The notes under the pieces: model-generated
The model's input: only the letters and a program-made list of their open reading frames with translations
Databases searched by the model: none
Told to the model about the DNA's origin: nothing
Translations under genes and position numbers: made by a program
NCBI RefSeq assembly: GCF_003569785.1
Contig: NZ_KZ984006.1
Span: 1-64,000, forward strand
Direction of reading: 5' to 3'
Source of the DNA: Leucobacter sp. wl10
GTDB taxonomy: Bacteria > Actinomycetota > Actinomycetes > Actinomycetales > Microbacteriaceae
Length of the DNA stretch: 64,000 nucleotides
Shown: one piece after another, positions 25,957 through 35,348 of the stretch
Layout of the letters: each line of letters begins with the position of its first letter
How positions within the stretch are numbered: the first letter of the stretch is position 1

Positions 25957-25990
25957 CCCCGACCCGGGAAGTGTTATCCCAGGTCAGGGG
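25957..25990 (+). terminator. Terminator of the integrase gene
   Basis: CCCCGACCCGGGA at 25957-25969 pairs with TCCCAGGTCAGGGG at 25977-25990 (one mismatch and one unpaired base), followed by ccctttcatt. It separates the integrase transcript from the opposing tRNA gene. Confidence 0.65.
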
Positions 25991-26003
25991 CCCTTTCATT
26001 CGC

Positions 26004-26025
26004 GTGCGCGAGGGGGGACTTGAAC
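26004..26025 (+). repeat. att repeat 3, within the tRNA-Leu gene
   Basis: The 22-bp sequence identical to 12186-12207. It is the reverse complement of the acceptor 3' strand plus part of the T arm of tRNA-Leu. Insertion here regenerates an intact tRNA gene. Confidence 0.85.
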
Positions 26026-26088
26026 CCCCACGCCCTTGCGGGCACTGGCACCTGAAGCCAGCGCGTCTGCCAATTCCGCCACTCGCGC
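26005..26088 (-). tRNA. tRNA-Leu (anticodon CAG)
   Basis: 84 nt. The acceptor stem GCGCGAG pairs with CTCGCGC. The D arm is TGGCGGAATTGGCAGACGC, the anticodon loop reads CTTCAGGTG with anticodon CAG, and a long variable arm (about GTGCCCGCAAGGGCGTG) marks class II. The T arm is GGGGGTTCAAGTCCCCC. The discriminator is A and CCA is not encoded. It serves CUG codons and is the integration target for the elements to its left. Confidence 0.95.
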
Positions 26089-26265
26089 GAGTCGTGTCCG
26101 GAGCTGCTCCGCTCGGACAACTCCCCAAGCTTATCAGCAGCGGGGCGCTCCCACCAAAGCCGGTTAAACTGCTGGCTAAACTAGGCCGCATCGGCAGGTG
26201 GATTCCGGGTGCCGATGCGAGCAGCAGCTGATGCAAAGGACCGAGGGAGAGGAAAGGGGCGGCGC

Positions 26266-27063
26266 ATGGGCATTCTCGACAGCGTCGAGCGCGGGCTCGA
26301 GCGCGCCGTCAACGGCGCATTCGCCCGCACGTTCCGCTCGGGTGTGCAGCCCGTCGAGATCGCCTCGGCCCTGAAGCGCGAGCTCGACATCGGAGCCGTG
26401 ATCGTCGATCGCGATCGGGTGCTCGCCCCCAACCGCTTCACCGCGCGCGTGGCGCCGAAGGACGCCGATCGTCTGCAGACGCTCGGCGACACGCTGGAGC
26501 AGGAGCTGCGCGGCGTCGTCGTCAAGCACGCGAAGCGCCAGAGCTACCAACTGCTGGGTGATCCGGATGTCGAGATCCGATCCGACGCCTCGCTCACCCC
26601 CGGCGTGCTCGAGATCGACGCCTCGCGCGTCGAGGGCTCGGTGGACTGGGTCGCGGTCATCGACGTCGAGGGCGCGCGCCACGAGCTGCGCCGCGGCACC
26701 ACCACGGTGGGGCGCGGCAGCGACTGCGGCATCCGCATCACCGACAACGCGGCCTCCCGCAAGCACCTCGAGATCATCTGGGACGGGTCGGCCGGCATCG
26801 CCCGCGACCTGGGCTCGACCAACGGCTCCAAGATCGACGGGCAGCGCTTCCGCGAGGCCGCGCTCGCCCCCGGCATCGTCATCACGATCGGGCAGACGGC
26901 GCTCCGCTTCCAGCTCGTTCCGGGGCGCGGCCGCCCCGCTCCGGCGCGCCGTTCGCAGACGCCCCCGTCCCCCGCCGCACCATCGACGCGCGCCCACCCT
27001 GCGCAGACCTCGAAGCCCGACGAGGCTCCGAGCATCGATCAGGACTTCTGGAGGGGGCTGTGA
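26266..27063 (+). CDS. fhaA: FhaA-like FHA-domain protein with DUF3662
   Basis: 265 residues from the ATG at 26266, after GAGAGGAAAGGGG; the frame to 26209 lacks this site. The N-terminal DUF3662 domain begins MGILDSVERGLERAVNGAF, a proline-rich linker lies near the C-terminus, and an FHA domain (about 150-225) has TVGRGSDCGIRI, SRKHLEI and GSTNGSKIDG. In mycobacteria FhaA binds phosphothreonine partners of PknB and regulates peptidoglycan synthesis. It overlaps the next gene by 4 nt and opens the conserved kinase/cell-wall operon. Confidence 0.92.
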   Translation: MGILDSVERGLERAVNGAFARTFRSGVQPVEIASALKRELDIGAVIVDRDRVLAPNRFTARVAPKDADRLQTLGDTLEQELRGVVVKHAKRQSYQLLGDPDVEIRSDASLTPGVLEIDASRVEGSVDWVAVIDVEGARHELRRGTTTVGRGSDCGIRITDNAASRKHLEIIWDGSAGIARDLGSTNGSKIDGQRFREAALAPGIVITIGQTALRFQLVPGRGRPAPARRSQTPPSPAAPSTRAHPAQTSKPDEAPSIDQDFWRGL

Positions 27064-27644
27064 GCGAACTCACCCTGCTCATCCTGCGCATCGGATTTCT
27101 TCTGCTGCTCTGGTTCTTCATCTTCGCCATCGTGTACGCGCTGCGCAGCGACCTCTTCGGCGCCCCGGTGCGGCGCCTGCGCACTGACGGCAACGACCCG
27201 CAGGAGGGATCGCAGCCGCAGCCGGCCGGCCAGGTGTCGGCCGTGGTCTCCGCGCCGAGCGGTCCCGCCGCCGCGAGCGCCCCACCCCAACCGCGGCCGG
27301 GCCCGGCGATCACCCCGAGCGGCGGCGCGCTCCCCTCGGCCGGCGGATCCGGAGCCGCCCGGCACCTCGTGATCACCTCCGGCGTCGCGAACGGCACGTC
27401 GATCCAGCTCGATGAAGACATCATTACGATCGGCCGCAGCAGCGACTCGACCCTCGTCATCGTCGACGACTACACCTCCACCTACCACGCCCGCCTCGCC
27501 CGAAGCGGCGAGCAGTGGGTTCTCACCGACCTCGACTCGACCAACGGCACGCGCGTCGACGGCGAGCGAATCTCGCAACCGGTCCCGGTTCCGCCATTCA
27601 CGCCCGTCACCATCGGCACGACGACCTTCGAGCTGAGGCCCTGA
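27060..27644 (+). CDS. fhaB: FhaB-like membrane-anchored FHA protein
   Basis: 194 residues from a GTG that overlaps the fhaA stop. One N-terminal transmembrane helix (LLILRIGFLLLLWFFIFAIV) is followed by a Pro/Ala-rich linker and a C-terminal FHA domain with IGRSSDSTLVI, STYHARL and STNGTRVDG. This is the FhaB/FipA architecture. It reads phosphothreonine marks made by the kinases encoded downstream and links them to cell division. Confidence 0.92.
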   Translation: MSELTLLILRIGFLLLLWFFIFAIVYALRSDLFGAPVRRLRTDGNDPQEGSQPQPAGQVSAVVSAPSGPAAASAPPQPRPGPAITPSGGALPSAGGSGAARHLVITSGVANGTSIQLDEDIITIGRSSDSTLVIVDDYTSTYHARLARSGEQWVLTDLDSTNGTRVDGERISQPVPVPPFTPVTIGTTTFELRP

Positions 27645-27646
27645 GC

Positions 27647-28918
27647 GTGCGGGTCAAGTACGACAGCGCCATCGGCTCCCACGTCGGCATGGTGCGCTCG
27701 AACAACCAGGATTCGGGCTTCGCCGGCGACCACCTCTTCCTCGTCGCCGACGGCATGGGGGGCCATGCGGGAGGCGACGTCGCCTCGGCGATCGCCGCAC
27801 GGGAGATGTCGGCGCTCGATCTGCCCCCCACGGGGGGCCCCGAGGCGACGACCAACACGCTGCGCACGGCGATCCTCGACACGAACGCCAAGCTGCGCTC
27901 CGCCGTGAAGGATCGGCCCGAGCTCGCGGGCCTGGGCACCACCTTCACCGGCTTCATCCCAGTCGGGGACAAGCTCGCACTCGCGCACATCGGCGACTCG
28001 CGACTGTATCTGCTTCGCGACAACCACCTGCAGCAGACCACGAAGGACCACACCTTCGTGCAGCGCCTGGTCGACAGCGGCAAGATCACCGAGGAGGAGG
28101 CGAAGACCCACCCGCGGCGCTCGGTGCTGATGCGCGTGCTGGGCGACGTCGACGCGTCGCCCCAGGTCGACACCGACGTGCTCGATACGCGGCCCGGCGA
28201 CGTCTGGCTGCTCTGCTCCGACGGTCTCTGCGGGTACGTCGAGGATCACGATATCGAGAAGATCCTGCGCCGCCGCACTTCGCTGCAGGGCGCCGTCGAC
28301 GCGCTCATCGACAAGAGCCTCGCGCACGGCGCCCCCGACAACGTCACGGTCGTGCTCGTCGAGACCGAGGAGGCGCCGCAGACCGACCCCAATGCCACCA
28401 GTGAGCTGCCCGAATCGAACCGCCGCTTCGCAGGCTCGGCGGCCACCTCCGCCGACCTGCGCGACGGCGACACCACGACGGCCCGCACCCGCCTCATGGG
28501 CCGCCGCCGCCTGGTGCGCCGCCCGCCCGTGGTCGCCGAGAGCCAGTTCGAGCCCCGCGTCGACGAGTACCTCGCCGAGCTCATTGCCGAGACGAGACGC
28601 CGCAACCGCCGCCGCCGCCTGCTGTGGGCGCTCGGTGTGGTGGCCGTGCTGCTCGCGCTCGGCGGCGCGCTGCTCTTCGGCTACCAGTGGACGCAGAGCC
28701 GCTACTTCGTGGGCACCGACGGCGAGACCGTGATCATCTACCGCGGCGTGCAGCAGAACCTCGGCTCGATCACGCTGTACTCGGTCGCCGAGGACACCGA
28801 GATCCCGCTCTCCGAGCTCGACGGGCTCGAGCAGCGCCAGGTGGAGCGCACGCTCGGCGCGGGCTCGCTCGAGGAGGCGCGCGAGATCGTACTGCGGCTG
28901 GGGGTGAACGATGAGTAG
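27647..28918 (+). CDS. pstP: PstP, PP2C-family Ser/Thr phosphatase
   Basis: 423 residues from a GTG at 27647, 2 nt after fhaB; a longer frame from 27515 overlaps the FHA domain and is rejected. Catalytic metal-binding motifs of PPM phosphatases are visible: VRSNNQDSG, VADGMGGHAGG, IGDSRLY, TKDHT, LCSDGLCGYV and PDNVTVV. A single transmembrane helix near residue 330 leads to an external tail. It counteracts PknA and PknB. The stop overlaps the rodA start by 8 nt. Confidence 0.93.
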   Translation: MRVKYDSAIGSHVGMVRSNNQDSGFAGDHLFLVADGMGGHAGGDVASAIAAREMSALDLPPTGGPEATTNTLRTAILDTNAKLRSAVKDRPELAGLGTTFTGFIPVGDKLALAHIGDSRLYLLRDNHLQQTTKDHTFVQRLVDSGKITEEEAKTHPRRSVLMRVLGDVDASPQVDTDVLDTRPGDVWLLCSDGLCGYVEDHDIEKILRRRTSLQGAVDALIDKSLAHGAPDNVTVVLVETEEAPQTDPNATSELPESNRRFAGSAATSADLRDGDTTTARTRLMGRRRLVRRPPVVAESQFEPRVDEYLAELIAETRRRNRRRRLLWALGVVAVLLALGGALLFGYQWTQSRYFVGTDGETVIIYRGVQQNLGSITLYSVAEDTEIPLSELDGLEQRQVERTLGAGSLEEAREIVLRLGVNDE

Positions 28919-30302
28919 CCGTCAGGCCGGCCAGCCGCGCGCCTTCGAGAAGACCCGCACCAGCGAGACCGTGCTGCAGCGCATCACCGCGCTCCGCGCT
29001 CCCCGCAAGCTGCTGGGCCTCGAGCTGTCGCTGCTGCTCTTCGCGATCGCCGTCGGCATCGCGGCGGTCGTCATCATCGATCTGACCGTGACCGGCAAGC
29101 CCACCACGACGCTTCTGCCGATGGGGGCGGCGTTCATCGTGGCGATCCTCGGGCTGCACATCACGATCCGGCGGATCGCGCCCGATGCCGATCCGCTCAT
29201 CATGCCGATCGCGACCATGCTGAACGTGGTCGGCATCGCCATGATCTACCGCATCTCTCTGGACGACGACGACGCGGATCCGGTGCGGCAGCTGCTGTGG
29301 TCGACGATCGCGGTCGTCGCGGCGATCGTCGTGCTCCTGGTGATCCGCAAGCACATGGTGCTGTTCCGGTACACCTACCTGACCGGTCTCGGCGCGGTGA
29401 TCCTGCTCCTGCTGCCGATGCTGCCCGGGATCGGCAGCACCATCAACGGCGCACGGGTCTGGATCCGCATCGGCGAGTTCTCCTTCCAGCCGGGCGAGAT
29501 CGCGAAGATCCTGCTCGCGATCTTCTTCGCCGGCTACCTGGTGCGCAACCGGGACTCGCTGGCCATGGTGGGCAAGAAGGTGCTCGGAATCCGCTTCCCC
29601 CGCGCGCGGGATCTCGGTCCGCTGCTGGTCTTCTGGCTGGCCGCGATGTCGGTGCTCGTGTTCCAGCGCGACCTCGGCACGTCGCTGCTGTACTTCGGCC
29701 TGTTCCTGTCGATGCTGTACCTCGCGACGGGGCGCATCGGCTGGATCGTCCTGGGCGTCGGGCTGTTCCTCGTCGGCGGCCTCGTAGCGAGTCAGACCCT
29801 CGGGTACGTCAAAAGCCGCTTCGTGAACTGGCTCGACCCGTTCGCCGACGCGCACGGCTCCAGCTACCAGATGGTGCAGGGGCTGTTCGGCCTGGCCAAC
29901 GGAGGTATGACGGGCACCGGGCTCGGTCAGGGCTATCCCGCTGACACGCCGCTGTCGTTCAGCGACTACATCATCCCGAGCCTCGGCGAGGAGCTGGGCC
30001 TCATCGGCCTGTTCGTGATCCTCGCCGCCTACCTGCTGCTCGTGGGCCGCGGCCTGCGCATCGGCTTCGCGGGCCAGGACGACTTCGGCAAGCTGCTCGC
30101 CTCGGGCCTCGCCTTCACGATCGCGCTGCAGGTGTTCATCGTGGTCGGCGGCGTGACCCGCGTCATCCCGCTCACCGGTCTCACCGCGCCGTTTCTCGCG
30201 GCCGGCGGCTCCTCGCTCGTATCGAACTGGATCATCATCGCGCTGCTGATCCTGCTCTCGGGCTCGGTGCGCAACCGACCGAAGCTGGTGATCCGCTCAT
30301 GA
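28911..30302 (+). CDS. rodA: RodA/FtsW-family SEDS peptidoglycan polymerase
   Basis: 463 residues with about ten to twelve transmembrane helices. The SEDS signatures include GARVWIRIGEFSFQPGEIAK, LIFQRDLG-like VLVFQRDLGTSLL and DTPLSFSDYIIPSLGEELG. It polymerises glycan strands together with the transpeptidase encoded next. It overlaps pbpA by 4 nt. Confidence 0.93.
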   Translation: MSSRQAGQPRAFEKTRTSETVLQRITALRAPRKLLGLELSLLLFAIAVGIAAVVIIDLTVTGKPTTTLLPMGAAFIVAILGLHITIRRIAPDADPLIMPIATMLNVVGIAMIYRISLDDDDADPVRQLLWSTIAVVAAIVVLLVIRKHMVLFRYTYLTGLGAVILLLLPMLPGIGSTINGARVWIRIGEFSFQPGEIAKILLAIFFAGYLVRNRDSLAMVGKKVLGIRFPRARDLGPLLVFWLAAMSVLVFQRDLGTSLLYFGLFLSMLYLATGRIGWIVLGVGLFLVGGLVASQTLGYVKSRFVNWLDPFADAHGSSYQMVQGLFGLANGGMTGTGLGQGYPADTPLSFSDYIIPSLGEELGLIGLFVILAAYLLLVGRGLRIGFAGQDDFGKLLASGLAFTIALQVFIVVGGVTRVIPLTGLTAPFLAAGGSSLVSNWIIIALLILLSGSVRNRPKLVIRS

Positions 30303-31786
30303 ACAAGCAGCTGAAGTTCCTCTCCCGCACCGTGTTCGCCATGTTCCTGGTGCTGTTCTTCGCCGTCACCATGATCCAGTTCGTGTCGGCCGACGACCTG
30401 CGCGCCAACGAGCTGAACGGCCGCACGGTGAAGAACGGCTACAAGGTCGAGCGGGGCTCGATCCTGGTCGATGGGAATCCCGTCGCCTTCTCGACGCCGA
30501 CGGGCGACTCGTTCCGCTTCGTGCGCCAGTACTCCGACGGGCAGCTCTACGCCCCCATCACGGGCTACTTCTCGCACACGCAGGGTATGACCGGACTCGA
30601 GTCGGCGATGAACCCGGCCCTCTCGGGCGTCGGCAACGCTCAGTTCTTCACGCGGATCATGAACACGCTCAACGGCGTCGCACCGCAGGGCAGCTCCGTG
30701 CAGACCACGATCGATCCCGCGGCGCAGTCCGCGGCGGCGGCGGCCATGGCCGAGGGCGGCTTCGAGGGCGCGGTCGTGGCGGTCCAGCCGAAGACCGGCA
30801 AGATCCTCGCGCTCGTCTCGACGCCGAGCTTCGACCCCAACCTGCTCTCGACGAACAGCGACGCCGAGATCATCGCCAACTACCGGCAGCTCGACGAGGA
30901 TCCCACGCGGCCGCTGCAGAACCGCGCCATCGCGGGAGACCTCTACCCGCCGGGCTCCGTCTACAAGCTCGTCACGGCCGCGGCGGCGATCGAGGCCGGC
31001 AAGGCGACCCCGTCCACCGCGTTCGAGAACCCCGCCCAGCTCACCCTGCCGCAGTCGTCGTCGGTGATGCAGAACGCGTCGCGCACCACCTGCGGGTCGG
31101 GGGCGAAGGCCACGCTCGAACAGGCGCTCGTGCTGTCGTGCAACATCCCGATCGCCGAGATGGCGATGGGCATGGAGCGCAACGTGGTCCCCGACATGGC
31201 TCGCTCATTCGGGTTCGACCGGGAGCTCTCGATCCCGCTCCAGGTCACCCCGAGCGCCTCGCCGGTCCCCGAGGACCGAGCGCAGACCGCGCTCTCCTCG
31301 ATCGGCCAGCTCGACGTGCGCGTCACGCCGCTCCAGGTCGCGATGGTCTCGGCCGGCATCGCCAACGGCGGCAGCGTCATGAAGCCCTACCTCGTCGAGC
31401 GGGTCATCACGCCCGACCTGCGGGTCGAGAAGGAGTACACCCCTGAAGAGTTCTCGAAGCCCGTCTCGGAGAAAACGGCGAATGCGGTGGCTGGCATGAT
31501 GGAGCAGGGCGTCTCCAGTCCCGAGGGCCTCGCTCAGAAGGCGGGCATCGAGGGGGTGCGGGTCGCCGGAAAGACGGGCACCGCCGAGAACGGCCGCGGA
31601 GAGGACGGCAACGACCTCCCCTACACGCTGTGGTTCACCGGTTTCGCCCCGGTGGACGACCCGCAGGTGGCGGTCGCCGTGGTAATCGCTAACGGCGGGG
31701 GCGAGGCCTACGGATTTCAGGGTGGTTCGTTCGACCTCCCCACGGCAGTCGGAAAACGAGTAATGGAAGCGGTGTTGAACGGATGA
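30299..31786 (+). CDS. pbpA: PbpA, class B penicillin-binding protein
   Basis: 495 residues. An N-terminal signal anchor (about 8-30) precedes a dimerisation-type domain and the transpeptidase domain. The active-site serine lies in [10 protein letters not shown], the second motif is SCN in [12 protein letters not shown], and KTG lies in [10 protein letters not shown]. It cross-links peptidoglycan with the neighbouring SEDS polymerase, as in mycobacterial PbpA. It overlaps pknA by 4 nt. Confidence 0.94.
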   Translation: MNKQLKFLSRTVFAMFLVLFFAVTMIQFVSADDLRANELNGRTVKNGYKVERGSILVDGNPVAFSTPTGDSFRFVRQYSDGQLYAPITGYFSHTQGMTGLESAMNPALSGVGNAQFFTRIMNTLNGVAPQGSSVQTTIDPAAQSAAAAAMAEGGFEGAVVAVQPKTGKILALVSTPSFDPNLLSTNSDAEIIANYRQLDEDPTRPLQNRAIAGDLYPPGSVYKLVTAAAAIEAGKATPSTAFENPAQLTLPQSSSVMQNASRTTCGSGAKATLEQALVLSCNIPIAEMAMGMERNVVPDMARSFGFDRELSIPLQVTPSASPVPEDRAQTALSSIGQLDVRVTPLQVAMVSAGIANGGSVMKPYLVERVITPDLRVEKEYTPEEFSKPVSEKTANAVAGMMEQGVSSPEGLAQKAGIEGVRVAGKTGTAENGRGEDGNDLPYTLWFTGFAPVDDPQVAVAVVIANGGGEAYGFQGGSFDLPTAVGKRVMEAVLNG

Positions 31787-33558
31787 GGCCAGCGGCAGGG
31801 ATCACATTCGGCGGACGCTACGAGCTCAGCTCGAGGATCGCCGTCGGAGGCATGGGCGAGGTGTGGAAGGCGACCGACAGCATCATCGGCCGCACCGTCG
31901 CCATCAAGATCCTCAAGGACGAGTACATGGGGGACCCGGGCTTCCTCGAGCGCTTCCGCGCCGAGGCCCGCCACGCCGCACTCGTCAATCACGAGGGCAT
32001 CGCGAACGTCTTCGACTACGGCGAGGAGCAGGGTTCCGCGTACATCGTCATGGAGCTCGTGCCCGGCGAGCCGCTCTCGGCGATCATCGAGCGCGAGGGG
32101 CGCCTGCCCGCCAATCGCGTGCTCGGGATCGTGGCCCAGACCGCGACCTCGCTGCAGGCCGCCCACGACGCCGGCCTCGTGCACCGCGACATCAAGCCCG
32201 GCAACCTGCTCATCACGCCCGAGGGCAGGGTGAAGATCACCGACTTCGGCATCGCGCGGATCGCCGACCAGGTGCCGCTCACCGCGACCGGGCAGGTCAT
32301 GGGCACGGTGCAGTACCTCGCGCCCGAGCAGGCGAGCGGGCACACCGCGACCGCCGCGACCGACATCTACTCGCTCGGCGTCGTGGCCTACGAGTGCCTC
32401 GCCGGCAAGCGTCCGTTCACCGGCGAGTCGCAGGTGGCCATCGCGATGGCGCAGATCAACGACACGCCGCCCGATCTGCCGGGCGACGTACCGGAGCCGG
32501 TGCGCAATCTCGTGATGGCCTGCCTCGCGAAGGACGCCGCCGGGCGGCCGCAGACCGCCGCGAAGCTGGCCCAGGCCGCGACCGCGCTGCACCGGGGCGA
32601 CGTGGCGCTGGCCGCGAGCTACGTGCCGCAGGTGCTCGGAGACCCCCAGCCGGCCACGACCGTCATGCCGCAGCAGACCCGGCTGATGGACGCTGCCACC
32701 ACGGCGCTGCCGCGGACCACGGCGCTGCCGGGTCTGACCGACGCCGCGATCGCCGACGATGAGGCCCCGAGCCCCGCCGCCGAGCCCGAGAAGAAGAAGC
32801 GCAACCCCTGGACCTGGCCGCTCATCACGCTGCTGATACTGCTCGTCATCATCGGCGGGGGCACCGCCTACGCCCTGCTCAGCGGCGGGAACGACCGCAG
32901 GCCCGCCGAGACGACGACCACCACGACCACGACCCCGCCGCCGACCACCACCACGCCGCCGCCCACTCAGACCCCGACCACTGGCCAGATCGACTCGGCG
33001 CAGATCGTGGGCAAGAGCTACGACGAGGCGGTCGTCTACCTGCAGCAGCTCGGCTTCACCAACATCGCGCCCCCGCAGAACGGCGCCCAGGTGGCCGACG
33101 ACCAGGTGGGCGCCGTCTCGGACGTCAACCCGAAGGGCGCGCGCGTGCCGTTCGACCAGCAGATCGTGCTCACGGTGAACGTGGCGTTCGGCACCATCGC
33201 CGACCCGCCCGCCCCGACGGGGCCCGCGACGGTGAACGTGGGCGACAACTTCGCCATCCAGGGCTTCGCCTCCTCCTGCCCCACCGGCCTGCAGCTCGGG
33301 GGCTACGAGGTGCAGATCAGCGACACGACGATCGCGCGCCTGACGGGGCCCGCATCGCGGAGCGGCGCTCAGATTCAGGCGCTGAAGGCGGGCACCGTCA
33401 CCATCACTTACAGCTACACCTGTGACGGCGCCCAGCCGCGCGCTTCCAATCCGTCGGGCGCCCTCGAGGTCACCGTCAACGAGGCAGGCTCGGGAAGCGG
33501 GCCCGAGAACGGTGGCGGCGGGGGCGGAAACAACCCCGGCAATCGCAGCGGCAACTGA
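31783..33558 (+). CDS. pknA: PknA-like Ser/Thr protein kinase with a PASTA-type extracellular part
   Basis: 591 residues. The kinase domain (about 12-265) has glycine loop [18 protein letters not shown] lysine, [12 protein letters not shown] and ITDFGIA. A transmembrane helix (about 345-368) is followed by a Thr/Pro-rich spacer, one PASTA-like domain ([20 protein letters not shown]) and a further 100-residue domain with two cysteines (SSCPTG and YTCDG). M. tuberculosis PknA lacks an extracellular PASTA domain, so this form is larger. It ends 48 nt before pknB. Confidence 0.92.
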   Translation: MRPAAGITFGGRYELSSRIAVGGMGEVWKATDSIIGRTVAIKILKDEYMGDPGFLERFRAEARHAALVNHEGIANVFDYGEEQGSAYIVMELVPGEPLSAIIEREGRLPANRVLGIVAQTATSLQAAHDAGLVHRDIKPGNLLITPEGRVKITDFGIARIADQVPLTATGQVMGTVQYLAPEQASGHTATAATDIYSLGVVAYECLAGKRPFTGESQVAIAMAQINDTPPDLPGDVPEPVRNLVMACLAKDAAGRPQTAAKLAQAATALHRGDVALAASYVPQVLGDPQPATTVMPQQTRLMDAATTALPRTTALPGLTDAAIADDEAPSPAAEPEKKKRNPWTWPLITLLILLVIIGGGTAYALLSGGNDRRPAETTTTTTTTPPPTTTTPPPTQTPTTGQIDSAQIVGKSYDEAVVYLQQLGFTNIAPPQNGAQVADDQVGAVSDVNPKGARVPFDQQIVLTVNVAFGTIADPPAPTGPATVNVGDNFAIQGFASSCPTGLQLGGYEVQISDTTIARLTGPASRSGAQIQALKAGTVTITYSYTCDGAQPRASNPSGALEVTVNEAGSGSGPENGGGGGGNNPGNRSGN

Positions 33559-33606
33559 CCGCGGCGGGATCGCTCAGCAACGGTCCCGATAAACTTGGAG
33601 GCAACC

Positions 33607-35322
33607 ATGAGCACGGAAGAGGTGACCATGCCCGATACCACCGATGGCGACGGCGAGCAGCGCATCCTCGCCGGACGCTACGCCATCGGCGAGTTCGTCG
33701 GTCAGGGCGGCATGGCGACCGTGTACCGTGGCACCGACACGAAGCTCGGGCGACAGGTGGCCATCAAGGTGATGAAGGCCGACTTGGCGGGCGACGAGGA
33801 GTTCCGCTCCCGCTTCCGCCAGGAGGCGCAGTCGGCCTCACGCATGGCGCACCCCACGGTGGTGCGCGTGTTCGACGCGGGCGACGACCTCATCCAGACG
33901 GCCGAGGGGCCCAAGCGGCTGCCGTTCATCGTCATGGAGTACATCGAGGGCACCAATCTCCGTCAGCTGGTCGCCGAGGGCCGGCTGTCGCAGTCCGAGG
34001 CCTGCCGCGTGGTCGACTCCGTGCTCACCGCGCTCGAGTACTCGCACCGCGCCGGCATCGTGCACCGCGACATCAAGCCGGCCAATATCATGATCACCAA
34101 GACCGGCCAGGTCAAGGTGATGGACTTCGGCATCGCGCGCGCCGTCTCCGAGACCTCTTCGACGCTGCAGCAGACCACCGCGATCCTGGGCACCGCCGCA
34201 TACTTCTCTCCCGAGCAGGCCAAGGGCGAGTCCATCGACGCGCGCACCGATCTCTACTCGACGGCCGTGCTGCTGTACGAGCTGCTCACGGGCGACGTGC
34301 CGTTCCGCGGAGACACCGCCGTGGCGGTCGCCTACCAGCACGTGAGCGAGCGGCCCAAGCCGCCGAGCGACCGCAACCCCGACGTGCCCCCGGAGCTCGA
34401 TCGCGTGGTGCTTTACGGCATGGCGAAGGATCGCTCCAAGCGCTTCCAGTCCGCCTCCGAGTTCCGAGACGCGCTGCGCGTCGCCGCCAGCGGCAAGATG
34501 CCGAAGCTCGCGGTGCAGCAGCAGGACACCGTGCTGTTCTCCGGCGGCGAGGAGGTCTCCGAGTCGGACCTCGCGCTGCGCCAGCTCTCGGAGGGCGGGG
34601 GCGCAGCTCGCACCCAGAGCCGCCCGCCGGTCATGTGGACCTGGGCGGCGATCCTCACCGTCGGCGCCGTGATCGTCGCGGTGGTCTTCTGGCTCGTCAC
34701 GCTCGCCCCTCAGCAGTTCATCCCCGACAACTCGCGCGAGGTGCCCCAGCTCGTCGACCTGGAGCGCGCCGAGGCGATGGAGCTGCTGCAGAAGAAGGGG
34801 CTCGTCCCCCTGACGGTCGAGCAGACGAGCGATACCGTGGCCGCCGACCGCGTCATATCGAGCGACCCCGAGAAGGGCACGGTGCTCACGGTCGGCGACT
34901 CCATCACGCTGTACATCTCCACCGGCCCGGAGCGGGCGAAGGTGCCCGAGGTCGAGAACATGTCGCTCGAGGACTACAAGCAGGCGCTCGCCGACCTCGG
35001 GCTCGCCGTCGGGCTCGAGACCAGCGTCAACGATCCCGTGCTGCCGGCGGGACGCGTGCTCGAGGTGATCCCCGAGCCCGGCACCGAGCTGGCCTCCGGC
35101 GCGAGCGTCGAGGTGAAGGTCGCGAGCGGCAAGGTGATGGTGCCCGATGTTCTGGGCGCGCCGCTGGAGGTGGCCCGATCCAAGCTCGACAGCCTCAATC
35201 TCGAGGTCACGGAGACGCCCGACAGCTGCCCGGCGCAGCCGAACTTCCCCGTCACGTGGCAGTCCCTCGCGGGAGAGCAGGCGCAGGGCTCGGCGCTCGA
35301 GATCAAGTACTGCTCCTCCTGA
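33607..35322 (+). CDS. pknB: PknB, PASTA-domain Ser/Thr protein kinase
   Basis: 571 residues from the ATG at 33607 after TTGGAGGCAACC. The kinase domain (about 16-280) has VGQGGMATVYRG, VAIKVM, VHRDIKPANIM and VMDFGIA, and the activation segment is threonine-rich (TSSTLQQTTA). A transmembrane helix (about 345-368) leads to three PASTA repeats. In the family it senses muropeptides or lipid II and controls growth and division. A short stem at 35319-35348 may end transcription. Confidence 0.95.
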   Translation: MSTEEVTMPDTTDGDGEQRILAGRYAIGEFVGQGGMATVYRGTDTKLGRQVAIKVMKADLAGDEEFRSRFRQEAQSASRMAHPTVVRVFDAGDDLIQTAEGPKRLPFIVMEYIEGTNLRQLVAEGRLSQSEACRVVDSVLTALEYSHRAGIVHRDIKPANIMITKTGQVKVMDFGIARAVSETSSTLQQTTAILGTAAYFSPEQAKGESIDARTDLYSTAVLLYELLTGDVPFRGDTAVAVAYQHVSERPKPPSDRNPDVPPELDRVVLYGMAKDRSKRFQSASEFRDALRVAASGKMPKLAVQQQDTVLFSGGEEVSESDLALRQLSEGGGAARTQSRPPVMWTWAAILTVGAVIVAVVFWLVTLAPQQFIPDNSREVPQLVDLERAEAMELLQKKGLVPLTVEQTSDTVAADRVISSDPEKGTVLTVGDSITLYISTGPERAKVPEVENMSLEDYKQALADLGLAVGLETSVNDPVLPAGRVLEVIPEPGTELASGASVEVKVASGKVMVPDVLGAPLEVARSKLDSLNLEVTETPDSCPAQPNFPVTWQSLAGEQAQGSALEIKYCSS

Positions 35323-35348
35323 CGGTGACCCGGGAAGGCCTCCGTCAG
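35319..35348. terminator. Weak hairpin between pknB and the opposing pabA
   Basis: CTGACGG at 35319-35325 pairs with CCGTCAG at 35342-35348 around a 16-nt loop. It overlaps the stop region of the two convergent genes. Confidence 0.4.

Larger units (their letters stand above)
12186..26025. mobile_element. 13.8-kb mobilizable element integrated in tRNA-Leu(CAG)
   Basis: The segment is bounded by exact 22-bp direct repeats of the tRNA-Leu 3' end. At the tRNA end it encodes an intact tyrosine integrase, an XRE regulator and a small excisionase-like protein, plus a MobF relaxase. The rest is a minus-strand catabolic and transport operon with an IclR regulator. Paired TAGCACTT repeats lie just inside each end. 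No coupling protein, VirB4 or other transfer apparatus gene is seen, so it is read as an integrative mobilizable element, not a self-transmissible one. Confidence 0.82.
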
